A stretch of DNA of 58,603 bases from Salinicola peritrichatus (GTDB lineage: Bacteria; Pseudomonadota; Gammaproteobacteria; Pseudomonadales; Halomonadaceae): contig NZ_PZJU01000053.1 of NCBI RefSeq assembly GCF_003206715.1, positions 1 to 58,603 on the forward strand, in the 5' to 3' direction. The notes beneath the pieces are model-generated. The model had not been told where the DNA came from. It saw only the letters and a list, made by a program, of their open reading frames with translations, and did no database searches. Position numbers and translations under genes: made by a program. Every line of letters begins with the position of its first letter. Positions within the stretch are counted from its first letter, which is position 1. Of this stretch, positions 6,908 to 17,164 are shown piece by piece.

Positions 6908-9685
6908 ATGGCAGATGCCCCCATCGTCCTCGTCGACGGCTCGTCCTATCTCTACCGCGCGTTCCACGCCCTGCCGCCGCTCTCCACCTCCGACGGCCAG
7001 CCGACCGGTGCTGTCCGCGGCGTGCTCGCCATGCTCAAGAGCCTGATCAAGCAATACCCGGACAGCCCCATGGCGGTGGTGTTCGACGCCAAGGGCAAGA
7101 CCTTCCGCGACGAAATCTATACCGACTACAAGGCGCATCGTCCGCCAATGCCGGACGATCTCCGCCCGCAGGTCGAGCCGCTGCACGAATGCGTGCGTGC
7201 CCTCGGCCTGCCGCTACTGTGCATCGAAGGCGTCGAGGCCGACGACGTCATCGGCACACTGGCGCGGCTCGCCACCGAGGCCGGGCGCGACGCGGTGATC
7301 TCCACCGGCGACAAGGACATGGCGCAACTGGTCAATGCCCATATCACCCTGGTCAATACCATGAAGGGCGAGACCCTGGACGTGGCCGGCGTCGAGGCCA
7401 AGTTCGGCATCCCGCCGTCGCTGATCATCGACTATCTCGCGCTGATGGGCGACAAGATCGACAACATTCCCGGCGTGCCGGGGATCGGCGAAAAGACCGC
7501 ACTGGGACTGCTGCAAGGCGTCGGCGGCGGCCTGGATGCAATCTATGCCGACCTCGACAAGATCACGACGCTCGGCTTCCGTGGCGCCAAGACGATGCCG
7601 AAAAAGCTCGAGGCGCATCGCGAGCAGGCCTATCTTTCCTATCAGTTGGCGACGATCAAGACCGACTGCGAGCTGCCGGTGGGGCTCGAGGATCTGCATC
7701 TGGCGGCGCCGGATCGCGAAGCGCTGAAGGCGCTCTATACCCGGCTCGAATTCAAGAACTGGCTCGCCGAGCTGCTCGAGGGCCGCGATGAGGGCGTCGA
7801 CGACGTCGGGGCCGGGCAGGCGGGCAGGTCCGAGATCACCGAAGAGGTCACGCTGACCAAGCCGGCGCGTCACGACCAGACGCTGCTGACCCAGGCGGAG
7901 TTCGACGCCTGGCTGGCGCGGCTGAAGAACGCCGAGCGCTTCTGTTTCGACCTCGAGACCACCAGCCTCGACTACATGGAGGCCGAGATCGTCGGTATCG
8001 GCCTGTCGCTCGAGCCCGGTGAAGCCGCCTACATTCCGGTGGGGCACGACTATCTCGACGCCCCCGCGCAACTCGATCGCGCCGCCGTGCTGGCGGCACT
8101 CAAGCCGGTGTGGGAAAACGCACGGATCGGCAAGATCGGCCAGAACCTCAAGTACGACATCTCGGTGCTGGCGCGCTACGACATTCGCGTCGCCGGCGCG
8201 TTGACCGACACCATGCTCGAGTCCTACGTATTGAACTCCACCGCCACGCGCCATGACATGGATTCGCTGGCGTTGAAGTATCTCGGCGAGAAGACCATCA
8301 GCTTCGAGGAGATCGCCGGCAAGGGCGTCAAGCAACTCACCTTCAATCAGATTTCGCTCGAACAGGCGGTGCCCTACGCCTGCGAGGACGTCGACATCAC
8401 CCTGCGCCTGCACCGCGAACTGCGCCCCAGGGTCGAGGCGGCGGGTCGGCTGGCCGAGGTGCTCGACAACATCGAGCGGCCGCTGATCCCGGTGCTCTCG
8501 AGCATGGAGCGTAACGGCGTGGCGCTGGATGCCGGTCGACTGCATGCCCAGAGCCAGGAGCTGGAAATCCGGATTCGCGAGCTGGAAACGGAGGCGTTCG
8601 ATCTCGCCGGTCGCGAATTCAACCTCGGTTCGCCCAAGCAACTGGCGGAGATCCTGTTCGACGAACTGAAGATTCCGGTGATCAAAAAGACGCCCAAGGG
8701 CGCGCCGAGTACCGCCGAAGCCGTGCTCGAGGAGCTGGCGCTGGATTATCCGCTGCCCAAGCTGATCATGGCCCACCGTGGCATGACCAAGCTGAAATCG
8801 ACCTACACCGACAAGCTCCCCCGGCTGGTCAATCCCGCCACCGGCCGCCTGCACACCAGCTATCACCAGGCGGTGACCGCCACCGGCCGGTTGTCGTCGA
8901 GCGACCCCAACCTGCAGAACATCCCCATTCGCACCGACGAAGGACGCAAGATCCGCCAGGCGTTCGTCGCCCGCGAGGGATACCGCATCGTCGCCGCCGA
9001 CTATTCGCAGATCGAACTGCGCATCATGGCGCACCTCTCCGGCGACCGCGGGCTGCTGGAGGCGTTCGCCAACGACCAGGACATCCACGCCGCCACTGCC
9101 GCCGAAGTCTTCGGTGTGGCGCTGGACAAGGTCATCCCCGATCAGCGGCGCAGCGCCAAGGCGATCAACTTCGGTCTGATCTACGGAATGAGCGCCTGGG
9201 GGCTGGGACGGCAGCTGCGTATCGAACGCAATCAGGCGCAGACCTACATCGACCGCTATTTCGACCGCTACCCCGGCGTGGCCCGCTACATGGAGCGCAT
9301 TCGCGCCCAGGCGGCCGAGGATGGCTTCGTCGAAACCGTGTTCGGGCGCCGGCTCTACCTGCCCGAGATCAAGGCCCAGAACCACGCCCGCCGCCAGGCC
9401 GCCGAGCGCACCGCGATCAACGCGCCGATGCAAGGCACTGCCGCCGACATCATCAAGCGCGCGATGATCGACGTGCACGACTGGCTCGATCCGGCCCAGG
9501 GCAGGGCCGAATTCGACGCCTGGATGGTGATGCAGGTGCACGACGAACTGGTGTTCGAGGTGAAGCAGGAACAGGTCGACGACTTCATCGGCGCCATTCG
9601 CCAGCGCATGCAGAACGCCGCCGAGCTCGACGTGCCGCTGATCGTCGACGCCAACAGCGGCGCCAACTGGGACGAGGCGCACTGA
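6908..9685 (+). CDS. polA: DNA polymerase I
   Basis: This 925-residue polymerase acts in Okazaki-fragment maturation and excision repair. An N-terminal 5-prime exonuclease domain (about 1-290) contains [12 protein letters not shown] and [18 protein letters not shown]. The proofreading domain is intact, with DLE (Asp348, Glu350) in [16 protein letters not shown], and [10 protein letters not shown]. The polymerase domain has the A motif [13 protein letters not shown], the O-helix region [20 protein letters not shown] and the C motif [11 protein letters not shown]. Full length against E. coli PolA (928). The start ATG at 6908 lacks a strong Shine-Dalgarno, but the N-terminus [17 protein letters not shown] aligns with the family. 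Confidence 0.98.
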   Translation: MADAPIVLVDGSSYLYRAFHALPPLSTSDGQPTGAVRGVLAMLKSLIKQYPDSPMAVVFDAKGKTFRDEIYTDYKAHRPPMPDDLRPQVEPLHECVRALGLPLLCIEGVEADDVIGTLARLATEAGRDAVISTGDKDMAQLVNAHITLVNTMKGETLDVAGVEAKFGIPPSLIIDYLALMGDKIDNIPGVPGIGEKTALGLLQGVGGGLDAIYADLDKITTLGFRGAKTMPKKLEAHREQAYLSYQLATIKTDCELPVGLEDLHLAAPDREALKALYTRLEFKNWLAELLEGRDEGVDDVGAGQAGRSEITEEVTLTKPARHDQTLLTQAEFDAWLARLKNAERFCFDLETTSLDYMEAEIVGIGLSLEPGEAAYIPVGHDYLDAPAQLDRAAVLAALKPVWENARIGKIGQNLKYDISVLARYDIRVAGALTDTMLESYVLNSTATRHDMDSLALKYLGEKTISFEEIAGKGVKQLTFNQISLEQAVPYACEDVDITLRLHRELRPRVEAAGRLAEVLDNIERPLIPVLSSMERNGVALDAGRLHAQSQELEIRIRELETEAFDLAGREFNLGSPKQLAEILFDELKIPVIKKTPKGAPSTAEAVLEELALDYPLPKLIMAHRGMTKLKSTYTDKLPRLVNPATGRLHTSYHQAVTATGRLSSSDPNLQNIPIRTDEGRKIRQAFVAREGYRIVAADYSQIELRIMAHLSGDRGLLEAFANDQDIHAATAAEVFGVALDKVIPDQRRSAKAINFGLIYGMSAWGLGRQLRIERNQAQTYIDRYFDRYPGVARYMERIRAQAAEDGFVETVFGRRLYLPEIKAQNHARRQAAERTAINAPMQGTAADIIKRAMIDVHDWLDPAQGRAEFDAWMVMQVHDELVFEVKQEQVDDFIGAIRQRMQNAAELDVPLIVDANSGANWDEAH

Positions 9686-9783
9686 GGAGGCTCGAGCTTT
9701 GGTCGCGGCGACCCGAAGACCGTTGGCGGCGTGCTAGGCGCTTGCCTTTTTCGAATGATGACAACGACGGAGGGAGAGCGCGC

Positions 9784-10833
9784 ATGGCGCAGTTGGAACG
9801 GGATCGAGTGCGGGCGCATCTGGCGGCTGATGCGCCGCCGACAATGGATGAGCGGGCTCGTGAGCACTATCGTACGCGTATCGCCGAGCGGCTGGAGGCG
9901 CGCAATGCGGCGCTGGTGGCGCACTACTACACCGATCCCGAGATCCAGGCATTGGCGGAGGCGACCGGCGGTTGCGTCGCCGATTCGCTGGAAATGGCAC
10001 GTTTCGGCAAGAACCATCCCGCGACGACGCTGATCGTCGCCGGGGTGCGCTTCATGGGCGAGACCGCCAAGATACTGAGCCCCGAGAAGCGCGTGTTCAT
10101 GCCGACGCTGGAGGCGACCTGCTCGCTCGACATCGGCTGCCCGGCCGAGGCTTTCTCCGATTTCTGCGACCAGCACCCGGAGCGCACGGTCGTCGTCTAC
10201 GCCAATACCTCGGCGGCGGTGAAGGCGCGTGCCGACTGGGTGGTGACCTCGTCGATCGCGGTCGAGCTGATCGACCATCTCGACCGCCGCGGCGAGAAGA
10301 TCTTGTGGGCGCCGGATCGTCATCTGGGCAATTACGTTCGCGAGCGAACCGGCGCCGATGTGCTCTGCTGGGACGGCGAATGCATCGTCCATGACGAGTT
10401 CAAGGCCAAGGGGATTCTCGATCTCAAGGCGCTACATCCCGAAGCTGCCGTGCTGGTGCATCCGGAATCGCCCGCGTCGGTGGTCGGGATCGCCGACGAG
10501 GTCGGCTCCACCTCGCAGCTGATCGCCGCCGCCCAGCGCCGCGACAATCCCGCGTTCATCGTTGCCACCGATCGCGGCATCTTCTACAAGATGCAGCAGT
10601 TGATGCCGGAGAAGACGTTCATGGCCGCGCCCACGGCGGGCAATGGCGCTACCTGTAAGAGCTGTGCCAACTGCCCGTGGATGGCGATGAACGGGCTCGA
10701 GAACACGCTGGCGGTGCTGGAGGATGCCAACGGTTGCGGGCAGGAGATTCATGTCGACCCCGGCATCGCCGAGCGCGCGCTGGTACCGCTGAACCGCATG
10801 CTCGAATTCGGCGCCGAATTGCGACGCCGTTGA
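9784..10833 (+). CDS. nadA: Quinolinate synthase A
   Basis: This 349-residue [4Fe-4S] enzyme condenses iminoaspartate with dihydroxyacetone phosphate to quinolinate in de novo NAD synthesis. The three conserved cluster regions are visible: [18 protein letters not shown] and [20 protein letters not shown]. Substrate motifs [11 protein letters not shown] and HPESPASVV also match. The start at 9784 is chosen because GGAGGGAGAG lies just upstream; an in-frame ATG at 9742 lacks this. It lies 98 bases after polA with no strong terminator between, so read-through is possible. nadB and nadC are not in the window. Confidence 0.97.
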   Translation: MAQLERDRVRAHLAADAPPTMDERAREHYRTRIAERLEARNAALVAHYYTDPEIQALAEATGGCVADSLEMARFGKNHPATTLIVAGVRFMGETAKILSPEKRVFMPTLEATCSLDIGCPAEAFSDFCDQHPERTVVVYANTSAAVKARADWVVTSSIAVELIDHLDRRGEKILWAPDRHLGNYVRERTGADVLCWDGECIVHDEFKAKGILDLKALHPEAAVLVHPESPASVVGIADEVGSTSQLIAAAQRRDNPAFIVATDRGIFYKMQQLMPEKTFMAAPTAGNGATCKSCANCPWMAMNGLENTLAVLEDANGCGQEIHVDPGIAERALVPLNRMLEFGAELRRR

Positions 10834-10853
10834 GCCGTCTGCCAACCGATACG

Positions 10854-10896
10854 AAAGCGCCCGCCCTAGTCGAACCGAGACGGGCGGTGCTTCCTT
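10854..10896. terminator. Bidirectional terminator between nadA and the MipA-type gene
   Basis: Arms AAGCGCCCGCCC and GGGCGGTGCTT pair with one bulged base, followed by CCTT on the plus side and preceded by ACGAAA. It lies between two convergent genes. Confidence 0.55.
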
Positions 10897-10920
10897 GCGG
10901 CGATGATCCTGCGGTGCGAA

Positions 10921-11697
10921 TCAGAAGTGGTAGTTGATGAAGGCGCCCGCCCGCCACTGTGTCGCATCGCCGATATCATCGACGATCGGGCTATCCTCGG
11001 CATCGCCGGTCAAGCGGGCCACGCCGACCAGACCGGTAACCGACCACTGGCGCGTGATGTAATAGCTGAGCGAGGCATCGGCGCCGACCGCGAAATAGCC
11101 GTCGTCCGGATCGTAGGCACTGATGCCGGAGCGCGCGCTATCACGATTCGAGACGCCGAACAGATCATCGGTCCAGGCCGCGCTGGTGTACTCGAAACGC
11201 GGGCCGATGGTGAAGGCGGCACGTTCGCCGAGACGGGTCACGTAGGTCGCTTTGAACTTGAGCCGATGGCCATCGAGATCGCCAGTGAAAGGAGTCTCCG
11301 CCGAGGCACTGTAGCGCCAGGCGTCATCGAGATAGCTCACCCGCAGCCCGGCGGTGGCGCCGCCGTCGACCTCGTCCAGATCATCGATGTCGCCGGTGTC
11401 GTCGCGGCCGAAGGTGTAGCCGATGAACGGCGCCAATCGCCATTTGTCCTGACGGACCACATTCCAGCCGATGCCATCCGTCACGCTGACGAAGAAGGTA
11501 TCGCCGTAGCTTAAATCCAGTGACGGCCAGGCGTTCCATTCGTAATCGTCACTGCCCAGGTAATCCGGGCTATAGATGGCTCCGGCGCCGATGGTGCCTT
11601 CCCATTCGGGTTGGGCGGCGAAGGCAGCCGAGCTGACAGCGATACTGCTCGCGGCAAGCGCCAGTTTCCAGGCGAACTTCTTCCGTGAATCGATCAT
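10921..11697 (-). CDS. MipA/OmpV family outer-membrane protein
   Basis: A 258-residue protein with a Sec signal peptide (cleaved after AFAAQ, about residue 29) and a mature part of alternating beta-strand pattern ending in the outer-membrane-type aromatic residue Phe (AFINYHF). The opening GTIGAGAIYSPDYLGSDDYEW is typical of MipA/OmpV. Family members scaffold murein enzymes (MipA) or act as outer-membrane barrels; the specific role here is unknown. The start at 11697 is preferred over 11706 because GAGGATGA sits nine bases before it, whereas for 11706 the same bases would be adjacent to the ATG. Confidence 0.85.
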   Translation of the reverse strand: MIDSRKKFAWKLALAASSIAVSSAAFAAQPEWEGTIGAGAIYSPDYLGSDDYEWNAWPSLDLSYGDTFFVSVTDGIGWNVVRQDKWRLAPFIGYTFGRDDTGDIDDLDEVDGGATAGLRVSYLDDAWRYSASAETPFTGDLDGHRLKFKATYVTRLGERAAFTIGPRFEYTSAAWTDDLFGVSNRDSARSGISAYDPDDGYFAVGADASLSYYITRQWSVTGLVGVARLTGDAEDSPIVDDIGDATQWRAGAFINYHF

Positions 11698-11826
11698 GTC
11701 ATTCATCCTCGAGGCGGGTCTCGGTTCGTGGCGAAAACATACGGCAGGCTCGGAGAAAAGGCCAGTTCACGCCATGCCCTGCGCTTGTGCTGTCATCGAT
11801 GATTGGTTGCGCTGCGGCGCTGCGAG

Positions 11827-12315
11827 TCACGGTGCGAGCGTCGCTTCTACCAGCTCCTGCATCGCCTGTTTCAGCGGAGCCACGGCGGGGCAGTCGCTGG
11901 CACCGTGACGTTCGGCAATCCAAGCCGGGTCGTTGTAGCCGAGCCAGGTCTGGCCGTCACTGTCCTGCCACACCAGTGCCTTCATCGGCAGATCGATACC
12001 CGCGGTCTGGGCGCACTGCATCAATGGGGTGTCACTCTTGGGGTCGCCAAAGACGATGACCTCCGAGGGCAGCAGCGCCATGTCGCGGGACATCGCGCCC
12101 TGGCGATGATCGATGCGGGCGAATACCGTCATACCACTGGTGCGGGCCTGTTCGGCGAAGCGAACGGCGGTGTCGTGCACGCTGGCGTCGCTGGGTTGGA
12201 CGATCAATCCGGGCACCGGGGTCGCCGGTTCCTGTGCGATGGCGAGGCCGGCGATGCCCATTGCCACGGCGGCCAGTGTTCCCATGACGGTGCGTCGAAA
12301 GGCGAATCGGATCAT
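11827..12315 (-). CDS. DUF302 family exported protein
   Basis: A 162-residue protein with a signal peptide (about residues 1-28, ending LAIAQ). The DUF302 core is clear: VFARIDHRQGA, VIVFGDPKSDTPLMQ, GIDLPMKALVWQD and NDPAWIAERHG. It is probably periplasmic. DUF302 proteins occur with metal or redox genes in many bacteria, but no function is established. RBS AGGGGACC precedes ATG 12315. It is oriented with the MipA-type gene 130 bases downstream but need not be co-transcribed with it. Confidence 0.85.
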   Translation of the reverse strand: MIRFAFRRTVMGTLAAVAMGIAGLAIAQEPATPVPGLIVQPSDASVHDTAVRFAEQARTSGMTVFARIDHRQGAMSRDMALLPSEVIVFGDPKSDTPLMQCAQTAGIDLPMKALVWQDSDGQTWLGYNDPAWIAERHGASDCPAVAPLKQAMQELVEATLAP

Positions 12316-12644
12316 TGAGGTCCCCTGAAAAAACGGTCAGCCAGTATTCGTGGAGCGGTCGCATTCCAGGCGCCGAGCTTAGCGGAACTCGATCTCCCTG
12401 TGGGAATTTCGCGACAGAAATTTCTTCGCGGCGGGCGAGTTCGGCCACGCCTGTCTATGCTGAGGCGAGAGGCGGCGCCAGCGTCCTGACAGCGCAGGCT
12501 GCCAAAGCGTCTCGAGGCGAGACGTTCGCTCCGTCCCGGTCCTGTCCGGGGCCGGCACTGAAAACGAAAGCTAGCACCGAACCGTGACCCACCGCAGTGA
12601 CGCACCCAGGCGTTGCGGTTCCCGACATCTGATGAGGAGCCGGC
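12316..12644. other. Divergent control region of the Mo-hydroxylase operon
   Basis: This 329-base spacer has no coding sequence. It separates the DUF302 gene (minus) from the molybdenum hydroxylase operon (plus). It contains the palindrome at 12508-12524 and an imperfect GGAATTTCGCGACAGAAATTTC repeat-like stretch near 12400-12421. No consensus sigma-70 promoter is evident. Confidence 0.5.
12508..12524. promoter_or_regulatory. 17-bp palindrome, candidate operator of the Mo-hydroxylase operon
   Basis: Perfect inverted repeat CGTCTCG-AGG-CGAGACG, 120 bases upstream of the first ATG of the hydroxylase operon. A 7+3+7 geometry suits a dimeric repressor. The regulator is unknown; the nearest candidate is the TetR protein at 16378, but its own likely site has a different sequence. 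Confidence 0.4.
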
Positions 12645-13169
12645 ATGATGGATGATTCCGCGCATTCCCCCAATCGTTCTTCGCAAACCAGCGATACCCT
12701 GACGGTCAATCTGACGCTCAATGGTGAACCGATCGCCCTCGAGGTCGAGCCCAACGTGGTGCTGCTCGACGCCCTGCGCGAACGCCTCGACCTGACCGGC
12801 ACCAAGAAGGGCTGCGATCACGGCCAGTGCGGCGCCTGTACCGTGCTGATCAATGGCCACTCCGCCAACTCCTGCCTGACCCTGGCGGTGATGCACGAGG
12901 GCAGCGAGATCACCACCGTCGAGGGCCTGGCCCGCGACGGCCGGCTCCATCCGGTCCAGGAGGCCTTCCTCGAGCACGACGCCTACCAGTGCGGCTACTG
13001 CACGGCGGGACAGATGATGTCGACGGTGTCGATGTTCAATGACAAGCGCATCGGCACGGACGATGCTTCGGTCAAGGAGGCGCTGAGCGGAAACATCTGC
13101 CGCTGCGGCGCCTACAAGAACATCCTGAGTGCGGTGCAGAGTGCGCGCCAGAAAGTCGGGGAGGCCTGA
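12645..13169 (+). CDS. Molybdenum hydroxylase, 2Fe-2S subunit (PaoA/YagT-like)
   Basis: A 174-residue electron-transfer subunit of a xanthine-oxidase-family enzyme. The plant-type cluster motif CDHGQCGACTVLINGHSANSC and the second cluster motif QCGYCTAGQM...NICRCGAY are complete. E. coli PaoA carries a Tat signal for export; here the N-terminus (MMDDSAHSPNRSSQTSD) has no twin arginine or hydrophobic stretch, so the enzyme is predicted to be cytosolic. RBS GAGGAGCC precedes the ATG pair at 12645/12648. It is followed after 3 bases by the FAD subunit, indicating one operon. Confidence 0.93.
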   Translation: MMDDSAHSPNRSSQTSDTLTVNLTLNGEPIALEVEPNVVLLDALRERLDLTGTKKGCDHGQCGACTVLINGHSANSCLTLAVMHEGSEITTVEGLARDGRLHPVQEAFLEHDAYQCGYCTAGQMMSTVSMFNDKRIGTDDASVKEALSGNICRCGAYKNILSAVQSARQKVGEA

Positions 13170-13172
13170 GCC

Positions 13173-14156
13173 ATGCGTCACTTCGCCTATCAGCGCGCCG
13201 GGGATGTCGCCGAGGCGACCGCCCTGCACGGCAGCGACCGCAGCGCCGATTTCATCGCCGGCGGCACCAACCTGATCGACATGGTCAAGCTCGATATCAT
13301 GCGCCCCGAGCGCCTCGTCGACGTCAATCGGCTGCCGCTGACCGCGATCGAGTCCCTCGACGACGGCCGCCTCAGGATCGGCGCGCTGGTCACCAACACC
13401 GACCTGGCCTACGACGAGCGCATCCAAGCCGACTACCCGGTGCTCTCCGAGGCGCTGCTGTCCGGCGCCTCGACCCAGCTGCGCAACGTCGCCACCACCG
13501 CCGGCAACGTCATGCAGCGCACCCGCTGCCCCTACTTCCGCAACCCGTCGCGGCCGTGCAACAAGCGCGAACCCGGCTCGGGCTGCGGCGCGCTCGACGG
13601 CATCAACCGCAACCACGCCGTGCTCGGCGTCAGCGACAAGTGCATCGCCGTCCACCCCTCCGACATGTGCGTGGCGATGGCCGCGCTGGGCGCGACCGTC
13701 ACGGTCGAAGGCCCCAGTGGCGTGCGCGAGATTCCCTTCGAGGAGTACCACCTGCTGCCGGGCGATACCCCCGAGCGCGAGCACGCCCTGAGCGACGGCG
13801 AGCTGATCACCCATGTCACCCTCGATGCGCCGATCACGGGCGCCAAGGGCCACTATCTCAAGCTGCGCGACCGCGCCTCCTTCGAGTTCGCGCTCGCCTC
13901 CTGCGCCGCCGTGGTGACGATGGACGGCGACACCGTCCGCGAGGCGCGCATTGCGCTGGGCGGCGTCGCCACCAAGCCGTGGCGCTCTTTCGAGGCGGAA
14001 GCGGCGCTCAGCGGCCAGCCGGCCAGCGAGGCGACGTTCAAGCAGGCCGCCGAGGCGGCACTGGCCGGCGCGGTGGCGCACCGCGACACCGCGTTCAAGA
14101 TTCCGCTGGCGAAGCAGGCGATCGTCCGCGCCCTCACGACGGTGACCGCACAATAA
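13173..14156 (+). CDS. Molybdenum hydroxylase, FAD subunit (PaoB/YagS-like)
   Basis: A 327-residue FAD-binding subunit of the CO-dehydrogenase medium-chain fold. The FAD loop FIAGGTNLIDMVK lies near residue 28 and the second nucleotide motif STQLRNVATTAGNVMQRTRCPYF near residue 107. Between about 120 and 165 it carries a cysteine-rich insertion (RCPYF, PCNKREPGSGCGAL, DKCIAVHPSDMC). In E. coli PaoB the equivalent insertion binds a [4Fe-4S] cluster, so a third iron-sulfur centre is likely here. It is spaced 12 bases from the Mo subunit. Confidence 0.93.
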   Translation: MRHFAYQRAGDVAEATALHGSDRSADFIAGGTNLIDMVKLDIMRPERLVDVNRLPLTAIESLDDGRLRIGALVTNTDLAYDERIQADYPVLSEALLSGASTQLRNVATTAGNVMQRTRCPYFRNPSRPCNKREPGSGCGALDGINRNHAVLGVSDKCIAVHPSDMCVAMAALGATVTVEGPSGVREIPFEEYHLLPGDTPEREHALSDGELITHVTLDAPITGAKGHYLKLRDRASFEFALASCAAVVTMDGDTVREARIALGGVATKPWRSFEAEAALSGQPASEATFKQAAEAALAGAVAHRDTAFKIPLAKQAIVRALTTVTAQ

Positions 14157-14168
14157 GGAGGCTCCAGC

Positions 14169-16406
14169 ATGACTGAGACAGTTATCGGCCACCGTACGGC
14201 CCGCATCGACGGTGAACTCAAGCTGACCGGCAAGGCCGATTACGCCGCCGATCACAACCTGCCCAACCAGGTCTACGGCTATCCGGTGCCGAGCACCATC
14301 GCCTGCGGCAAGCTGCTCGGGCTCGACCTCGACGAGGCGCGGCAGGCGCCCGGTGTGATCGACATCGTCCACCGCGGCAACTTCCCGCAGCTCCAGCCCT
14401 CCGACAACAACCCGGCCTGCGGCGCGGCGGCGCGGCTCTATCGCTCGCCGAGCACGATGGGGGAGGAGAACAAGGTCGGCGAGGTGCGCCTGCCGTTCGA
14501 GGACGACGGCATCCACTACGAGGGCCAGTACATCGCCATGGTGATCGCCGACACCTTCGAGCACGCCCGCGCCGCGGCGCGGCTGGTCAAGGCGCGCTAC
14601 GAGGTGCACGAGGCGGTGCCGGGGCTCTTCTACACCGACGACGAGGGCGAGGAGGCTGGCGACGAGGCAGTGTCGCGCGGCGATCCCGCCGGGGCGTTCG
14701 ATGCGGCGCCGGTCAAGCTCGACCAGACCTATACCATCGCGATGGAGACCCACGTGGCGATGGAGATGCACGCCTCGATCGCGCACTGGGAAGGCGACCG
14801 GCTGACCATCTATGAATCCACCCAGGGCGTGGTGTTCCAGCGCAACGCCCTGGCGCAGATCTTCGGCATCCCGCCCGAGAAGGTCACCGTCATCGCCCAC
14901 TACATCGGCTCGGGCTTCGGCAGCAAGCTGTTCATGTGGCCCCATGCGGTGATCACCGCGGTGGCGGCGCAGAGGGTCGGTCGCCCGGTCAAGACGGTGC
15001 TGTCGCGCCAGCAGAACTTCTGCAACGCCGGCAACCGTCCGGCCTCGCGCCAGCACATGCGCATCGCTGCCGACCGCGACGGCAAGCTGTTATCGATCCG
15101 CCACGACAGCTACAACGAGACCTCCTTCGTCGATGAATATACCGAGTCGATCGGCAGCGGCACGCCGCGCGTCTACGCCTGCGACAACGTCTCGGTGTCG
15201 CAGCGCCGGGTCAAGGTCAACCACGGCACGCCGACCTCGATGCGCGCGCCGGGCGAGGTCTCGGGCAGCTTCGCGCTGGAGTCGGCGATGGACGAGCTGG
15301 CGATCGCGCTCGACATGGACCCGCTCGAGCTGCGGCGCAGGAACTTCGCCGACCGCGACCCCTCCGCCGATCTGCCGTGGTCGGGCAACCATCTGCGCGA
15401 ATGCTGGGACGACGCCTCGCGGCGCTTCGGCTGGGACCAGCGCAATCCCCAGGTCGGCTCGATGCGCGACGGCCACGAGATCATCGGCTGGGGCATGGCG
15501 GATGCGACCTGGGAGGCGATGCGCAGCCACTGCAGCGCCCGCGTCGAGCTGCGCGCCGACGGCAGGGTGCAGGTTGCCTGCGGTACCCAGGACATCGGCA
15601 CCGGCACCTATACCATCGTCGCCCAGACCGCCAGCGAGCTGACCGGCGTGCCGCTCGAGCGCATCGAGGTCAAGCTCGGCGATTCGATGTTGCCGGCAGG
15701 GCCGCTGTCGGGTGGCTCGATGGCGACCGCCACCGTCATGCCGGCGGTGGCCGGGGCGACGCGCAAGGCGATCGAGCGGCTCAAGCAGCTCGCCGTGGCC
15801 GAGGGTGCGCCCTTTGCCGGCAAGGAAGCCGATGCGCTCGAGTTCGAGAACGGCGCGCTCTCCGACGGTAGCCAGACGCTCTCCTTCGCCGAACTGCTCG
15901 ACAAGCTGCAGCGCGGCATGGCCGAAGGGGAGGCCAGCGCGGCGCCCGGGGAGGAGAAGGACAAGTTCTCGTTCCGCTCGTTCGGCGCCCACTTCGTCGA
16001 GGTGCGCTGGGACCCGGGCATCTCGCGCCTGCGGGTCGCCCGCGTGGTCAGCACTATCGACATCGGGCGGGCGATCAATCCGCTCACCGCGCGCAACCAG
16101 GTCGAAGGGGCGATCGTGATGGGCATGGGGATGGGGCTGTTCGAGGCGACCGAGTACGACCCGGCGGGCAACATCTACAACAACAACTACGCCGACTACA
16201 TCGTCCCGGTCCATGCCGACATCCCCGACATCGAGGTCGAGCTGCTCGACAGCCCCGACTACAACTTCAACGAGTTCGGCGCCCGCGGCGTCGGCGAGAT
16301 CGGCATCACCGGCATGGCCGCGGCGATCGCCAACGCCGTCTACCATGCCACCGGCAAGCGCATCCGCGACATGCCGATCAAGATCGCCGACCTGATGGAG
16401 CCGTAG
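14169..16406 (+). CDS. Molybdenum hydroxylase, Mo-pterin subunit (PaoC/YagR-like)
   Basis: A 745-residue catalytic subunit of the xanthine dehydrogenase/aldehyde oxidoreductase family. The substrate-side motif IGSGFGSKLFMWPH, the RAPGEVSGSFALESAMDE segment and the C-terminal GARGVGEIGITGMA with the catalytic glutamate are present. E. coli PaoABC oxidises aromatic aldehydes; that substrate class is inference here. The length equals PaoC (about 732). No PaoD/XdhC-type insertion chaperone is adjacent, so it would have to be encoded elsewhere. Its 3-prime end overlaps the convergent tetR gene by 29 bases. Confidence 0.93.
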   Translation: MTETVIGHRTARIDGELKLTGKADYAADHNLPNQVYGYPVPSTIACGKLLGLDLDEARQAPGVIDIVHRGNFPQLQPSDNNPACGAAARLYRSPSTMGEENKVGEVRLPFEDDGIHYEGQYIAMVIADTFEHARAAARLVKARYEVHEAVPGLFYTDDEGEEAGDEAVSRGDPAGAFDAAPVKLDQTYTIAMETHVAMEMHASIAHWEGDRLTIYESTQGVVFQRNALAQIFGIPPEKVTVIAHYIGSGFGSKLFMWPHAVITAVAAQRVGRPVKTVLSRQQNFCNAGNRPASRQHMRIAADRDGKLLSIRHDSYNETSFVDEYTESIGSGTPRVYACDNVSVSQRRVKVNHGTPTSMRAPGEVSGSFALESAMDELAIALDMDPLELRRRNFADRDPSADLPWSGNHLRECWDDASRRFGWDQRNPQVGSMRDGHEIIGWGMADATWEAMRSHCSARVELRADGRVQVACGTQDIGTGTYTIVAQTASELTGVPLERIEVKLGDSMLPAGPLSGGSMATATVMPAVAGATRKAIERLKQLAVAEGAPFAGKEADALEFENGALSDGSQTLSFAELLDKLQRGMAEGEASAAPGEEKDKFSFRSFGAHFVEVRWDPGISRLRVARVVSTIDIGRAINPLTARNQVEGAIVMGMGMGLFEATEYDPAGNIYNNNYADYIVPVHADIPDIEVELLDSPDYNFNEFGARGVGEIGITGMAAAIANAVYHATGKRIRDMPIKIADLMEP

Positions 16407-17055
16407 GCATTCTGGAAGCCTTGACGACCCCGTGAAGGAACAGATCGACGCAACGCGACACGCGGGATTCGATCGCCGCCCGCGAGGGCGGCGGCTCCAG
16501 TTGCAACAAGCGGATCAGTTGCCATTCGCCGAGCACCATGCCGAGAAAGATGCCGGCAAGCTCGACGGTGTCGCAACAGGGCAGGAGGCCACGTTCCATG
16601 CGACGACCGAAGTAGTCCGCCAGGGCTTCCCGCACGCGCCCCGGACCCGCCCCGAAGAAGAGCCGGGCCAGTTCGGGTTGACGCGGACACTCGGCAACCA
16701 CCTCGCGGTAGAGGCCCAGGGCCTCGTCGTCCATTATCTTGATCAATAGACTGACACCGAGGCGCTGAAGTGCCGATTCGATGGGAAGATCGTCGATACT
16801 TTCCGAGGTCAGCGTATCGTAGATATGATGCGAGCGCCGTCCGATCACCGCCTGGAACAGGCCTTCCTTGTTGCCGAAATGGCGGTAAAGGGTCGACAGC
16901 GAGCCGCCCGCCTCGGCGACGATGTCGTTGACGCTGACCTGCCCGTAGCCACGCTCCAGGAACAGCCACTGGGCCGCATCCATCAACGCCTCTCGGCGTT
17001 GGCGGCCACGCTTGGTAGTGGGGGGCGCTGGGGCGCTGGCACGATCTGACGTCAT
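16378..17055 (-). CDS. TetR family transcriptional regulator (likely repressor of emrAB-type genes)
   Basis: A 225-residue regulator. The N-terminal HTH spans about residues 20-65, with RREALMDAAQWLFLERGYGQ, VNDIVAEAGGSLSTLYRHFG and NKEGLFQAVI. The C-terminal ligand domain is of the AefR-like group. RBS AGAGGAAAAC precedes ATG 17055. It is divergent from the EmrA-type gene, and the perfect palindrome at 17165-17181 lies between them, so it most probably represses both itself and the efflux pair, being released by a toxic ligand. Its 3-prime end lies inside the convergent hydroxylase Mo-subunit gene. Confidence 0.9.
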   Translation of the reverse strand: MTSDRASAPAPPTTKRGRQRREALMDAAQWLFLERGYGQVSVNDIVAEAGGSLSTLYRHFGNKEGLFQAVIGRRSHHIYDTLTSESIDDLPIESALQRLGVSLLIKIMDDEALGLYREVVAECPRQPELARLFFGAGPGRVREALADYFGRRMERGLLPCCDTVELAGIFLGMVLGEWQLIRLLQLEPPPSRAAIESRVSRCVDLFLHGVVKASRMPTAPSGRRS

Positions 17056-17164
17056 GTTTTCCTCTTACGGACGATGCGCTACCGGCATCGGAGCGATGTT
17101 GTTGACGAATCGAGACGTTTGGAAACGATTTCGACGGGCTGGGTCGGTGGTGTTTTTTAAAAGA

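Noticed and set aside
7214-9682. An 822-codon open frame antisense to polA
   Set aside because: polA carries every motif of the family on the opposite strand; the antisense frame is a codon-bias shadow.
12312-15056. A 914-codon open frame on the minus strand opposite the Mo-hydroxylase genes
   Set aside because: It is antisense to three genes with complete cofactor motifs, its translation is low-complexity (Arg, Gly, His, Val) without family resemblance, and it is explained by the strong third-position GC bias.
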